64,000 bases of DNA. Source: Commensalibacter papalotli. GTDB taxonomy: Bacteria > Pseudomonadota > Alphaproteobacteria > Acetobacterales > Acetobacteraceae. The position numbers and the translations under genes are program-made. The DNA is taken from NCBI RefSeq assembly GCF_947179115.1, contig NZ_CAMXCI010000002.1, forward strand, positions 1 to 64,000. Direction: 5' to 3'. Of the stretch, positions 44,401 through 52,843 are shown piece by piece. Position 1 is the stretch's first letter. Each line of letters opens with the position of its first letter. The notes beneath the pieces were generated by a model that saw only the letters and a program-made list of their open reading frames with translations, searched no databases and was not told the DNA's origin.

Positions 44401-44646
44401 TGTTGACAAATACTCTAAATGATCCACCCCATACAAGTTCTGACTAACTGGATCAACAACCGTACGTTGCACCGTATCAGCCGTTGCGCCAGGATATGTA
44501 AAAGTTAACGTAATCGGCGGTGGAGCAATATTTGGCCACTGTGCAATAGGTAAAGTAACAATAGCAATCATTCCCATAAGCGAGATAAGAATTGCAATTA
44601 CCCAAGCAAAAATCGGCCTATCAATAAAAAAACGAGATAAAGACAT
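41467..44646 (-). CDS. RND multidrug efflux pump, HAE1 (AcrB/MexB) type
   Basis: A 1059-residue inner-membrane pump of normal length. MSLSRFFIDRPIFAWVIAI at the start, LLVDDAIVVVENVERVMEED with the adjacent Asp pair of the proton relay near residue 408, SGSAGVVYRQFSISIVAAM, and GLAAKNAILIVEFAKE with the relay Lys near residue 945 are all present. The periplasmic porter loops are complete. It lies 23 bases after the adaptor gene and 4 before the outer-membrane lipoprotein gene. The substrate is unknown. Confidence 0.95.
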   Translation of the reverse strand: MSLSRFFIDRPIFAWVIAILISLMGMIAIVTLPIAQWPNIAPPPITLTFTYPGATADTVQRTVVDPVSQNLYGVDHLEYLSTVANADGTATITLTFGQGTNPDVAQVQVLNRVDVARSLLPSTVALQGIRISKSNKSFMMIFAIKTSDNSLTEGALGDYLASDVQNPVTRLNGLGDYTAFSSEYAMRVWLDPDKLHNYQLNPTDVMNEIAAQNSEQPLGEFGKLPALADQRFDIYTGGIRRLVTPEEFSNIVIKTQTNGARIRLKDVADVGLGPMSYSPVGLLDNQPVAAFGVKLSPGFNQLALSDAIHNKIQELSKYFPSNTEYLYPLDTSTYVIESMEEVVHTLVEAIILVIVVMYVFLQNFRATFVPTIAVPVVLLGTFAILEMAGFSINTLTMLAMVLAIGLLVDDAIVVVENVERVMEEDHCDPKTATQKSMDQISGALVGIALVLSVVFIPMAFFSGSAGVVYRQFSISIVAAMTLSVVVALIFTPALCATMLKPHDPNAKKGRFFRWFNRTFEKMVAGYIAGVKGMIRHTRIVMIVYLGLTGGALAMFHILPEGFLPDEDQGVIFTQASLSPGSSAAMTAGVNKQLTEYFLKHEKKYVQFVYTAIGFNFGGQAQSASFGVARLKDFNQRSGSYEASAQAIAARAMKALSGIPGANVLAVLPPPVMDLGSATGFDFELLNRGHLDNATFGKARDMLLAKAKADKRLVAVRLNGLPEAPQYYFNIDRDKAHTQGVSIDSINQTLSIALGSGDAGLFNLRNRVKHVFVQGNMKSRMTPDDLRRWFVRNNNGEMVPLTSFITGQWKSTPQKVETYNGYPSFEIMGQGARGVSNGTAMQIIEGYTNEIAKEIHGIDYEWTGMSYEQVKSSGQAGKLYALSILAVFLSLAALYESWAIPFAVLLVVPLGVIGAATATYLHGLDNDIYFQVGLLTTVGLAAKNAILIVEFAKEHYDSGKSLVESALLSAQERIRPILMTSLAFVLGVIPLAIATGAGASSHVAIGVAVVGGVITATVLALYFVPIFFIVVLKLFRVKPHLIHKNNAAAPQAVTANKTEE

Positions 44647-44669
44647 ATAAATATTCCAAATTTTACTTT

Positions 44670-45839
44670 TTATTCAGGCACTTCACCAACAGGAGTACGA
44701 CCTTCTTCTGATTGTACTTTTTGCCCCGGTCGGTAGGATGTGGGATTACTCACTAAGATTTTTTCACCGGCATTTATCCCTTTGGTTGTAACCCAAAAAG
44801 TTTCTTGCATTCGTTGAGTCTCAATATCACGGCGTTCTACTACATTATCTTTATTAATAATATATAAGTATGGTTTCTCATCTAAACCACGCATAACGGC
44901 TTCTTGAGGAATTAAGAATCCCTTTTCCATACCTTCATGCATCACTGCACGAACATACATTCCAGAAAGTAAGAGTTTATCCGGATTACGCACAATAGCA
45001 CGCTGAATAACAGAACCCGTTTCCTGATTGCTGACAACTTCTGTAAATAACAAATTAGCCTGCAAAGGATAACGTGAGTTATCCTCTAAAATTAAATCAA
45101 CAGGCACATGAGCAGCACCACGCAAGGTCTCTAATTTTCCATTAGCCATACGGTTGCGCAAACGCAGTTGTTCTGCAGTAGGTTGAATAATATCGACAAA
45201 GACTGGATCTAATTGTGTGATAATCGCAACAGGATTCGTTTGGTTCGTTGCCATTAATGCGCCCTGTGTTTGTATAGAGCGACTGATACGACCTGAAATC
45301 GTAGCATTAATCCCTGTATATTCCAGGTTTAACTGTGCTTGTCGAACATTTGCACGGTCACTTTCTATGATGGCTTTTGTTGCTTCTTGAGCAGCTAGTG
45401 TGTCGTCATAGTCTTGACGACTAACTGCATCCATATTTTTCAAAGGCCCGTAACGTTTTAATTTTAAGGTTTGAGTTCTTAATGTTGCAAGATCACTATT
45501 TAACTTGCCTTGGGCATTATCTAATGCGGCTTGATAAGGACGAGGATCAACTTGATAAAGCTGTTGATCTTTTGTGACATCCGTTCCCTCTTCAAACAAT
45601 CTTTTATAAAGATAACCATTAACCTGAGGGCGTACTTCGGATACGCGCATTGGAGTAATACGACCTGTCAGATCGACCAATAACTCTACATCCTGAGGAT
45701 GTGCCAATATGAAATTAGCCTTAGCTGCTGGCTTTGGAGCCTGCTTTTGTTCTTTACACGCAGTAAGTGGTAACAATAAAACACAAAATGCGGCACATCC
45801 TTTATGCCATTTAGTAAAGAAAGAATCTGTTATTGTCAC
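44670..45839 (-). CDS. RND efflux periplasmic adaptor (lipoprotein)
   Basis: A 389-residue membrane fusion protein, first gene of the efflux operon. A lipoprotein signal peptide ends LLLPLTAC at about residue 28. VRPQVNGYLYKRLFEEGTDVTKDQQLYQVDPRPYQAAL is the lipoyl/hairpin entry, a coiled-coil hairpin follows, and INATISGRISRSIQTQGALM is the return lipoyl strand. KPYLYIINKDNVVERRDI lies in the membrane-proximal domain. No TetR-type regulator gene is next to it; 439 AT-rich bases lie upstream. Confidence 0.92.
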   Translation of the reverse strand: MTITDSFFTKWHKGCAAFCVLLLPLTACKEQKQAPKPAAKANFILAHPQDVELLVDLTGRITPMRVSEVRPQVNGYLYKRLFEEGTDVTKDQQLYQVDPRPYQAALDNAQGKLNSDLATLRTQTLKLKRYGPLKNMDAVSRQDYDDTLAAQEATKAIIESDRANVRQAQLNLEYTGINATISGRISRSIQTQGALMATNQTNPVAIITQLDPVFVDIIQPTAEQLRLRNRMANGKLETLRGAAHVPVDLILEDNSRYPLQANLLFTEVVSNQETGSVIQRAIVRNPDKLLLSGMYVRAVMHEGMEKGFLIPQEAVMRGLDEKPYLYIINKDNVVERRDIETQRMQETFWVTTKGINAGEKILVSNPTSYRPGQKVQSEEGRTPVGEVPE

Positions 45840-46278
45840 TTCTCTTCCCTATTTCCCTTAAATATATAGACAAATCTTTGCTTACAAAAACAACAAATGC
45901 TATAATAAATTAACTATTTTTGATCTTGTAAAAGAGACAGTTAAGACTCTTTATTAACGTATCATATAAATACATACACTACTGATACGCAATAGATATT
46001 TTTTTTTTTTGAAATATGTTCAATATTTATACAATAAATTTCAACATAATAAAAAGCTAATTATTCATATTAATTATAAAATCAAATAGTTTTCATGTTT
46101 TTATCTCAATATAGATATGAATTGATTTCATATATTATTTTTGATCAAAATTATTATTATTCTATTAATTTCTGTATCTATTGATATCGTTTAAAATCAA
46201 TATAAATAAAGAATTGTCTAATAAGTCCCTTTTCTTATATAAAGATCAATCAGCAAGATTGATACAAGGAAAAATATT
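45840..46278. other. Divergent AT-rich region between the efflux operon and yggT-like gene
   Basis: This 439-base stretch is extremely AT-rich, with a homopolymer T-run near 45990-46002 and many short A/T runs. It must carry the efflux operon promoter. I find no ORF above background, no RNA gene and no long inverted repeat. AT-rich DNA of this kind is a typical target for H-NS-like or other xenogeneic silencers; that is only a suggestion. Confidence 0.5.
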
Positions 46279-46566
46279 ATGCTTGAGTTATATAAACTCT
46301 TAAATTCATTACTAGAGCTCTATATGCTCATCTTACTCGCTTATTGTATCTTTAGCTTTTTACTAAGTTTTGGTGTAGTAAACCCCAGCAGCAATATCGT
46401 CCGAGGAATATATATGTTCCTTAGCCGAGCATGTGATCCTGTTCTCAATGTAATCAGACAAGCCCTTCCATCTCTTGGCACGCTAGATATAAGCCCAATT
46501 GTCGTGTTCCTAGCCATTAATTACCTAATACGACCTTTACTATTTTCCCTCCTAGTTGCACATTAA
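46279..46566 (+). CDS. YggT family membrane protein
   Basis: A 95-residue protein with two hydrophobic segments (MLILLAYCIFSFLLSFGVV and VVFLAINYLIRPLLFSLLV). The linker VRGIYMFLSRACDPVLNVIRQALPSLGTLDISPIV is the YggT signature. Members are linked to osmotic or cell-division functions in other bacteria; the precise role is unknown. AAGGAAAAA precedes the ATG. It ends at a clear terminator. Confidence 0.85.
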   Translation: MLELYKLLNSLLELYMLILLAYCIFSFLLSFGVVNPSSNIVRGIYMFLSRACDPVLNVIRQALPSLGTLDISPIVVFLAINYLIRPLLFSLLVAH

Positions 46567-46592
46567 ATACACTTGTTTAAGGCTTAAAACGA

Positions 46593-46616
46593 AAAGGCGC
46601 CCTAAAGCGCCTTTTT
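46593..46616. terminator. Bidirectional terminator between yggT-like and ArnT-like genes
   Basis: AAAGGCGC (46593-46600) and GCGCCTTT (46607-46614) pair around CCTAAA and are followed by TTA-rich sequence with Ts. It suits the rightward gene and the convergent glycosyltransferase. Confidence 0.8.
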
Positions 46617-46628
46617 ATTATAATTTGT

Positions 46629-48311
46629 CTATTGAATTACTTTGTATAAACCTAAATTAAGCTGTTTGCCATTCGAATAATTTAGGCCATGGACTCGTCC
46701 CAACTCTTTTACGGTTAAACCATCCTTGTCTAAAAAATCCATAAATTTCTTTTGATCACGTTGATCAACAAGCGCTAAACCACAAGTTTGATTTTCTTTT
46801 AAAAATTGTGCTGTAAGCTCTACATTAATCAGCTTTGTCTCTTTTCCAACCAAGAATACTAAACTTGGCTCTGAATAAGAAGCCGATGCAACAACACTAT
46901 TTTCACAAGGTTTTAAAAGATTAACTGTTTGCGCTACTTTCCCACTTAACCATTCCGAACTAAGCCCAGGAATCAAAATAACAAAAAGCTCTAAATAAAC
47001 AATAATTGCAGCACCAATCGCAACTAACGAAGCGCGCTGCATATTATATTTTAAAATACAAACAACGGTGTAGCCTATTAAAAGTAATACACCCACAGCA
47101 CCAATAATTGCTGCCCAAAACAACATACCTGTCATATAATATGCATATATAATACCACCCACAGCCAATAAAACACCAATAACAATCCAAAGCACCATAT
47201 AGATATAAAACAGGCAACGCCCCCACTTGGAAGTTGGTCCATCCCATGTCTTTGAAATATTCCAAAGCGCGGCTGATGTTAAAATTGCAATTGCAGGATA
47301 TGTTGGTAATACATAATGAGGCAACTTTGTTGCTATCAACTCAAAAACTAACCAATGAGGGATAATCCAACATAATAAGAAGCAAACAGATTCTGCTTTA
47401 CGTTCTTTCCAAATAAAAGGTAAAGCCCAAGCGGTAAATAAAGATCCCGGCCAAAACGTAATTAAGAAAATACCCAAATATAAGCCTGGAGGAGCTCCAT
47501 GTGCCTCTTTCCCCGAGGCAACTTTACCAAGGAAATTTGTTCCAATAGCATCTGTAAAAAATTTACCATCGCTAATAACCCAAATTGCTACACACCAAGG
47601 AATTACAATCAAAAGGGCTAGAACCCACCCCCATTTAGGATGCAAATGTTTCCACCAAGTCTTGTCTTTTTTTACCCAAGCCAAAATAATCGGAGGTAAT
47701 AAAGTCGGAATTAGCACAACAGGACCTTTTAACATCAGCCCACAACCTATTGCCACCCAATAAATAATCCCAACAGACACAGGTAGTTTTTCAGAAGTTA
47801 ACCTAACCATCCAAGATCGAGCTAAACTGCTCTGAGCAAGAAGTATGAAAAATAATAAGGTCGTATCAATCGTAGCCATCCGACCTTCACCCATCAACAA
47901 AACAGATACAGCTAAAAATAATCCTGCGAGTAGCCCGATATACGAATCAAATAATATACTACCAATTAAAACAGTTAATAAAACAGAGCCAACTGCTGCT
48001 AACAAAGAAGGAATTCTATATGCCCATACCGCTTTATCATGCAATGTTCCCGTTGCTTTAACAGCCACAGCCTCCAGCCAATAAATACCAGCAGGCTGTA
48101 AATAGCGAGGCTTGTCTTGAAAACGAACATCAATATAGTTTTGACTTTCAATCATTTGAGAAGTCGCTTGCATATATCGTGCCTCATCACGATCAAGAGG
48201 GGGTAACGTCGCACGGCCTGGTAAAAACAACATAAAAACAAACAAGGCAAGCCATGTATATTGACTTGCCTTCATACGAAAAGACTTTTCAGGAAAAGAA
48301 GAAAGGGTCAT
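46629..48311 (-). CDS. ArnT-like glycosyltransferase (GT39/GT83 family)
   Basis: A 560-residue polytopic membrane enzyme with about twelve helices. PPLDRDEARYMQATSQMI at residues 37-54 carries the catalytic-type Asp-Arg-Asp-Glu, and KPRYLQPAGIYWLEA is the next family block, as in ArnT and protein O-mannosyltransferases. The periplasmic C-terminal part lacks a recognisable extra domain. Such enzymes move a sugar from polyprenyl phosphate to lipid A or another acceptor. It lies 18 bases after the ArnC-like gene, whose product would make the donor. Confidence 0.83.
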   Translation of the reverse strand: MTLSSFPEKSFRMKASQYTWLALFVFMLFLPGRATLPPLDRDEARYMQATSQMIESQNYIDVRFQDKPRYLQPAGIYWLEAVAVKATGTLHDKAVWAYRIPSLLAAVGSVLLTVLIGSILFDSYIGLLAGLFLAVSVLLMGEGRMATIDTTLLFFILLAQSSLARSWMVRLTSEKLPVSVGIIYWVAIGCGLMLKGPVVLIPTLLPPIILAWVKKDKTWWKHLHPKWGWVLALLIVIPWCVAIWVISDGKFFTDAIGTNFLGKVASGKEAHGAPPGLYLGIFLITFWPGSLFTAWALPFIWKERKAESVCFLLCWIIPHWLVFELIATKLPHYVLPTYPAIAILTSAALWNISKTWDGPTSKWGRCLFYIYMVLWIVIGVLLAVGGIIYAYYMTGMLFWAAIIGAVGVLLLIGYTVVCILKYNMQRASLVAIGAAIIVYLELFVILIPGLSSEWLSGKVAQTVNLLKPCENSVVASASYSEPSLVFLVGKETKLINVELTAQFLKENQTCGLALVDQRDQKKFMDFLDKDGLTVKELGRVHGLNYSNGKQLNLGLYKVIQ

Positions 48312-48329
48312 TTTATCCCTTTGTAATGA

Positions 48330-49055
48330 TTAATATTTTGTAATTTTTTTAGGTAGACGAATTCGGTTAAGCAGCCATATAACGCCCAGCATATCACGAA
48401 TACCAACAAGAGCTCTGTTGAAATTAGTATATTTAGAAACCCCGTGCAACCTTTGTCTATGATGAACCTCATGACAAACCAAAGGAACCCCATGATGTGC
48501 TAGTAAAGCGGGCAAAAAACGATGTAATCCCTCGAAATGAGGCAATTTCATAAAATCATCTCTAAGAAATAACTTCATCGGAGCACCTGTATCGACACAA
48601 CCATCTTTGAGTAAATAACGGCGCAACCCATTCGCAAAAGTCGTTGCAAAACGACGAGAAAAATTATCATTTCTCTTTAAACGAACCCCAACCACCAACG
48701 GCTCACGCCCATTATACTGTTGGGATAACTTCCACATTGAAATTATTTCTTTGGGATCATCTTGCCCATCCCCATCCATGGTTGCAATCCAAGAGCCTTG
48801 TGCCGCAGCAATAGCTGTCAATAAAGCACTGGATTTTCCACAACAATGATTATGAGATAAAATAACCAAAGAAGGTAAAAAATTCTTTTTTACCTCTAAT
48901 AATTGATTTAACGTTTGATCTTTACTGCCATCATCAACAAAAATAACTTCACACTCAGGTAGCAGAGGAATGACCGCTGCAATTTCGCGGCAGACAGGAA
49001 TAATATTTTCCGCCTCGTTTAAAACCGTAACAACAATAGAGATTACACTGGCCAT
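48330..49055 (-). CDS. ArnC/DPM1-like GT2 glycosyltransferase
   Basis: A 241-residue GT-A fold enzyme: VISIVVTVLNEAENIIPV, EVIFVDDGSKDQTL, ATMDGDGQDDPKEI (the Mg-binding DxD region) and VCHEVHHRQRLHGVSKY are GT2 polyprenyl-phosphate sugar synthase motifs. There are no membrane helices at the C-terminus, so it is the short soluble-type version. It probably builds polyprenyl-phosphate-linked sugar used by the ArnT-like enzyme next door, with the lipid A core as a plausible acceptor. It lies after atpF in the same direction. Confidence 0.85.
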   Translation of the reverse strand: MASVISIVVTVLNEAENIIPVCREIAAVIPLLPECEVIFVDDGSKDQTLNQLLEVKKNFLPSLVILSHNHCCGKSSALLTAIAAAQGSWIATMDGDGQDDPKEIISMWKLSQQYNGREPLVVGVRLKRNDNFSRRFATTFANGLRRYLLKDGCVDTGAPMKLFLRDDFMKLPHFEGLHRFLPALLAHHGVPLVCHEVHHRQRLHGVSKYTNFNRALVGIRDMLGVIWLLNRIRLPKKITKY

Positions 49056-49079
49056 TGGACCCTAACGAGACGAAAAAAT

Positions 49080-49586
49080 TTAAGCGACGTGACGATCAGC
49101 AGCAAGAGCTTTTGGTAAGTCAGCAATTGCATTATCAATCAAAGGAGTATCTTTTTCTTCGGTTAACACAGAAGAAATCACTTCATAGGCAGCTTTAACC
49201 GCTATATCTGCTGCCTCACGGCGAACCATATTGACGGCCTCTTGCTCAGAAGCTGCTAAACGAAGGCGAACCAACTCTTCATGACGATGAGCAGCGGCAT
49301 CAGCTTCTTTTTTAGCATTTTCAGCAATTCGCTCTGCAGCCTCTTTAGAGGCAGCTAACATTTTTTCAGCTTCGAACTTTGCTGCTTCATGTTCTTTTTG
49401 AGCGGCTGTATAAATCTCTTCAGCCTCACGACGTAAACGACTTGCTTCTTCAAGCTCCTGTCTTACTTGGTTTGTTCGATTATCCATCGCCGCAGCCAAT
49501 GGACGCCAAAGCTTTTTACCAAAAAAAACAAAAAATAGAACAAAAGCAACCGCAGACCAAAAATGAGGTTCTTGTAATAAATGCAT
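49080..49586 (-). CDS. atpF: ATP synthase F0 subunit b
   Basis: A 168-residue subunit with one N-terminal helix (FWSAVAFVLFFVFFGKKLW) and a long charged coiled coil (ELEEASRLRREAEEIYTAAQKEHEAAKFEAEKM). It forms the peripheral stalk with b'. It is the last gene of the F0 operon, 15 bases after the b' gene. F1 genes are not in the window, as usual for alphaproteobacteria, where F0 and F1 clusters are separate. Confidence 0.92.
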   Translation of the reverse strand: MHLLQEPHFWSAVAFVLFFVFFGKKLWRPLAAAMDNRTNQVRQELEEASRLRREAEEIYTAAQKEHEAAKFEAEKMLAASKEAAERIAENAKKEADAAAHRHEELVRLRLAASEQEAVNMVRREAADIAVKAAYEVISSVLTEEKDTPLIDNAIADLPKALAADRHVA

Positions 49587-49601
49587 TTTTCTCTCTGCCT
49601 A

Positions 49602-50210
49602 CTAAGACTTCACCGACAAGATTTGTTGAACTTTATTATCAATAATTTCGTCTTTAACGTCCTCATTTAACAATTGTTTCACCAAACTTTGCGCGACATC
49701 TTTCGCCATTTGATCAACTTGTTTCAATGCACTATTACGTGCTTGAACAATACGAGTTTCTGCTTCACGTGTTTCATTGTCAAGACGAGCTTGCAACTCT
49801 TGCATTTGCTTTGCAGAAGAAACTCTCGTTTCTTGAATGATTGTATCAATTTTTGCTTGTGCTTCTGCTGCAGCTTCACTGCGTGTTTTATTTAACGCTT
49901 CCACAGCTTTATCTGCTTGAGCTTTCGCTTGTCTAGCAGAATCCATATCTCCATCAATTTTTGAACGGCGATTATGAATAACTTGCTCAACTTGTGGAAT
50001 AGAAAAATATTTTACAGCAAGATACAAACAAAAAAAGATGACTAAAACCCAGCCAATCTGAGCAATAACCAGTGGGTTTTTAAAATCCATCTGTGGCATG
50101 CCAGCAGCCATGGCATTCGTAGACAAGGCAGGCGCCAACAATATGCTAAGCGCCACCCCACCCACGAGAGACGCCACCAGACGGGGAAAACGGACTGAAA
50201 AGCGTCTCAC
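49602..50210 (-). CDS. atpF': ATP synthase F0 subunit b'
   Basis: A 202-residue second b-type subunit, a paralogue of the next gene. The membrane helix IGWVLVIFFCLYLAVKYFSI lies at about residues 52-71, then KIDGDMDSARQAKAQADKAVEALNKTRSEAAAEAQAK forms the coiled coil. The first 36 residues look like a signal peptide (VALSILLAPALSTNAMAAG), an extension that I believe is common in the b' of acetic acid bacteria. A later start at MPQMDFKNP would give a more typical length. Confidence 0.9.
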   Translation of the reverse strand: MRRFSVRFPRLVASLVGGVALSILLAPALSTNAMAAGMPQMDFKNPLVIAQIGWVLVIFFCLYLAVKYFSIPQVEQVIHNRRSKIDGDMDSARQAKAQADKAVEALNKTRSEAAAEAQAKIDTIIQETRVSSAKQMQELQARLDNETREAETRIVQARNSALKQVDQMAKDVAQSLVKQLLNEDVKDEIIDNKVQQILSVKS

Positions 50211-50223
50211 GTAAAGACCCCCC

Positions 50224-50457
50224 TTACATAAAGAGAATAAGGAAAGCGATAAGAAGAGCGTAAAGCGCTACAGCTTCCGTGAGAGCAAATCCCAACATAC
50301 CCAAACCAAATACATGTGGGCGAGAAGCAGGATTGCGTGCAATGCTGCTAACTAATGTTGCAAAAATATTACCAATACCGATACCAACACCAGACAATGC
50401 GATAACAGCAAGACCAGCACCAATTTGTTTTGCAGCTGTAATAAGGGTAAGATCCAT
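50224..50457 (-). CDS. atpE: ATP synthase F0 subunit c
   Basis: A 77-residue proteolipid of two helices. The first contains GVGIGIGNIF and the second ALTEAVALYALLIAFLILF with the proton-binding Glu at about residue 60. The polar RNPASRP loop contacts F1. The TEA environment of the Glu lacks the extra ligands of Na+-binding c subunits, so protons are the expected ion. Confidence 0.95.
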   Translation of the reverse strand: MDLTLITAAKQIGAGLAVIALSGVGIGIGNIFATLVSSIARNPASRPHVFGLGMLGFALTEAVALYALLIAFLILFM

Positions 50458-50507
50458 TTGATTTCTTTCCTTGGATACTAGAAAATAAAGTTAATACGAA
50501 ACTGAAG

Positions 50508-51254
50508 TTAATGCTCTATTGCTTCTTGTAAATACATACAAGTCAAAATTGCAAAAACATAGGCTTGAAGCGCACCAACCAAAAGTTCAAGTGCAACCAA
50601 AGCCATATTCAACAAAATAGGGAGAATCCCCAATGGGCCACCCAATGCCAACCCTAAGCCTGAGACTAACAAAATTGTAAAGCCTGCAAACATTTCTAAC
50701 ATCACATGTCCAGCAACCATATTCGCAAACAAACGAATTGAAAGGCTGATCGGTCTGGATAAGTAAGATAGAATTTCAATAGGAACAAGCAAAGGTGCCA
50801 TCGCTATCGGCGCCCCTGCAGGCATAAAGTGAGCAAAAAACTTCAACCCTTGATTTTTTAACGAAACAAGAATTGATAATAAAAACACCAATAAAGCTAA
50901 TGTTACAGTCACCACAATATGACTGGTAAAAGCAAATGAGAACGGCAAAAGCCCCAGATAGTTACCTGTTAATATAAAAAAGAACAATGCAAATATAAAT
51001 GGGAAAAAGGCTTTGCCTTTGATCCCCATCGTCCCCATAGCCATGCCATGAATAAATTCATAACACATCTCTGTTGCGCTCTGATAACGACCAGGCACAA
51101 CAGCCTTATGACGCATTCCGAAATAAATCGCAACGGGAACAATAATTGCTGCAATAACCATCATTAATTCGGACTGAGTAAAATAAATACCCAAACCTCC
51201 GAACACTGGATGCAATTCAAATTGACCGAGTGCGTCTATCTTGTGACCGGCCAC
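50508..51254 (-). CDS. atpB: ATP synthase F0 subunit a
   Basis: A 248-residue membrane subunit forming the proton half-channels. SRPISLSIRLFANMVAGHVML near residue 170 contains the essential Arg, and ALVALELLVGALQAYVFAIL holds the conserved Gln and acidic positions. The start is GTG at 51254, preceded by GGGAG at 7 bases. It lies 46 bases after atpI. Confidence 0.95.
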   Translation of the reverse strand: MAGHKIDALGQFELHPVFGGLGIYFTQSELMMVIAAIIVPVAIYFGMRHKAVVPGRYQSATEMCYEFIHGMAMGTMGIKGKAFFPFIFALFFFILTGNYLGLLPFSFAFTSHIVVTVTLALLVFLLSILVSLKNQGLKFFAHFMPAGAPIAMAPLLVPIEILSYLSRPISLSIRLFANMVAGHVMLEMFAGFTILLVSGLGLALGGPLGILPILLNMALVALELLVGALQAYVFAILTCMYLQEAIEH

Positions 51255-51300
51255 TACTTTTCTCCCAACACCAAATCGAATCTTTTACGACGAAACAAAA

Positions 51301-51651
51301 TCATTCTGATCTTATATCACCTGGTTTAACAATACGCCAGACATTAAGCACGCCCGCACCCATTCCTAACGCAGAAAATATGATAATAAATAACGGACGA
51401 GTTAACAGCCAATAATCCAATCCATACCCTATCATAACCCCAACTAGAAACGCCGAGAACAGCTCTACTCCTGACCTTAAGACAAACTTCCATAAATCAT
51501 TATCGCCCCCAGTTAACTGAGAGTGATCTTGTTTTTTCGAAGGATTCAATCGCGATTCAAAATCTTGTAATTTCTTGTCAAAAGAATCGAGCTGTTTCTT
51601 TTTTGCATCTTTTTCCAAAGATACCCCCTCTTCTTCATCTGATCCATACAA
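51301..51651 (-). CDS. atpI: AtpI/AtpZ-like assembly protein
   Basis: A 116-residue protein with a charged N-terminal half (KKKQLDSFDKKLQDFESRL) and two membrane helices, GVELFSAFLVGVMIGYGLDYW and LFIIIFSALGMGAGVLNVWR, the latter characteristic of alphaproteobacterial AtpI. AtpI assists c-ring assembly. It is the first gene of the F0 operon. Confidence 0.88.
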   Translation of the reverse strand: MYGSDEEEGVSLEKDAKKKQLDSFDKKLQDFESRLNPSKKQDHSQLTGGDNDLWKFVLRSGVELFSAFLVGVMIGYGLDYWLLTRPLFIIIFSALGMGAGVLNVWRIVKPGDIRSE

Positions 51652-51922
51652 GCTAACTAAGTTCGTAAAAAAGACTATTTACGCAAGAAAGGCAATATTT
51701 TTTTTATTTTTTAGCAAAGCTAATTCTTTACTTTGGCAAATAGGCAACTAATTTAGATAGCTTACAACAAAATATTATTACATAATAATTACAATTTACT
51801 TAAAATTTCTATACAAAAACACCATTTTTTAAAGATTATCCGAATAATCTTTCTTAAACAAAGAAATACCATAAAATTTAACCCAAACTATAATCGTAAA
51901 AATTGGGGTTATAAAACATTAG

Positions 51923-52705
51923 CTATTGTGGGATATAATCATAAGCAGGACTGCCAGCAGGTGCACCAAAAGGTGGGGCATTAATTTGTAACAACTCTAT
52001 CATATGATTTTGTGTCTGACCAATTAACCGAGCTTGCAACGCTTTCCCCATAGACGTAGAACTGCCCATTCCCCGAACATACAAAGAGACACCTGGTTGC
52101 AACTCAAACCCCAATTTACCAATATCAGATGGACGGATATATACCACCGTGCCATCTTTAAGCACAACACCCATCACTTGGCCTTGCAAATTATGTAATA
52201 ATTGCGCAATTTGTCCTTGTACAAACAAGTCTGGTCCAGTAATTGGCACAGGAGAGAACCCCGCCTCTGGGCTGTCTTCTTCGATTTTTCGGCCATTTTT
52301 ATTCTCAATTAAAAAAGCCTGCAACAACGGCAATTTACGCGCTTTTAACCCTCGAATAGTAACCTCTTGCCCGGGACGAACAAATGATTTTACTGCTTCA
52401 CCAAACATTGTGGAAAACATAACTTGAGTGCCATCATTAAATAATAACCCTCCTAAATTTCCATAAGGTGTGGGTAAATACTGCTTTACGCTCCCTTTAA
52501 CTGCTGGCAACACAGACAAATCCATAACACCAACAGAAGCGTTTTGATTATCATCATACGCAACAGCAGAAGCTGGAGCTTTTTTTTGTGTTTTAGCAGA
52601 CGCATTACTGATATGCGACGTCACAAACGTTATCACCATTAAAAAATAGGCAGCACCTTGTAACCATTTATTTTTTTCTATATTAGAAAACATCTTCATC
52701 ATCAT
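51923..52705 (-). CDS. Exported protein with an internal duplication, unknown function
   Basis: A 260-residue protein. The signal peptide ends about ASAKT (residue 38). Two similar segments follow, at about 70-135 and 165-235. Each has a V-x-G start, a GG/GVVL or GGLLFNDGT strand with DGT-x-V, a PG turn (VRPGQEV, LQPGVSL), a RG (IRGLKA, VRGMGS) and a final A-x-L-I. The pattern suggests two OB-fold or SH3-like small beta barrels. I recognise no family. It is divergent from the POT transporter and precedes the F0 operon after 270 bases, read in the same direction but probably on its own transcript. Confidence 0.6.
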   Translation of the reverse strand: MMMKMFSNIEKNKWLQGAAYFLMVITFVTSHISNASAKTQKKAPASAVAYDDNQNASVGVMDLSVLPAVKGSVKQYLPTPYGNLGGLLFNDGTQVMFSTMFGEAVKSFVRPGQEVTIRGLKARKLPLLQAFLIENKNGRKIEEDSPEAGFSPVPITGPDLFVQGQIAQLLHNLQGQVMGVVLKDGTVVYIRPSDIGKLGFELQPGVSLYVRGMGSSTSMGKALQARLIGQTQNHMIELLQINAPPFGAPAGSPAYDYIPQ

Positions 52706-52843
52706 AAAACTAAAAAAACTTCAAAATACTATAGTAATTCTATATTAATCTATTCATACGATATAGCTACGAATATTTAAACAAATTTATAATTGAATAT
52801 TTTTCATCGTAATAAATTATTCACTTTGACTTAGGCAAATATT

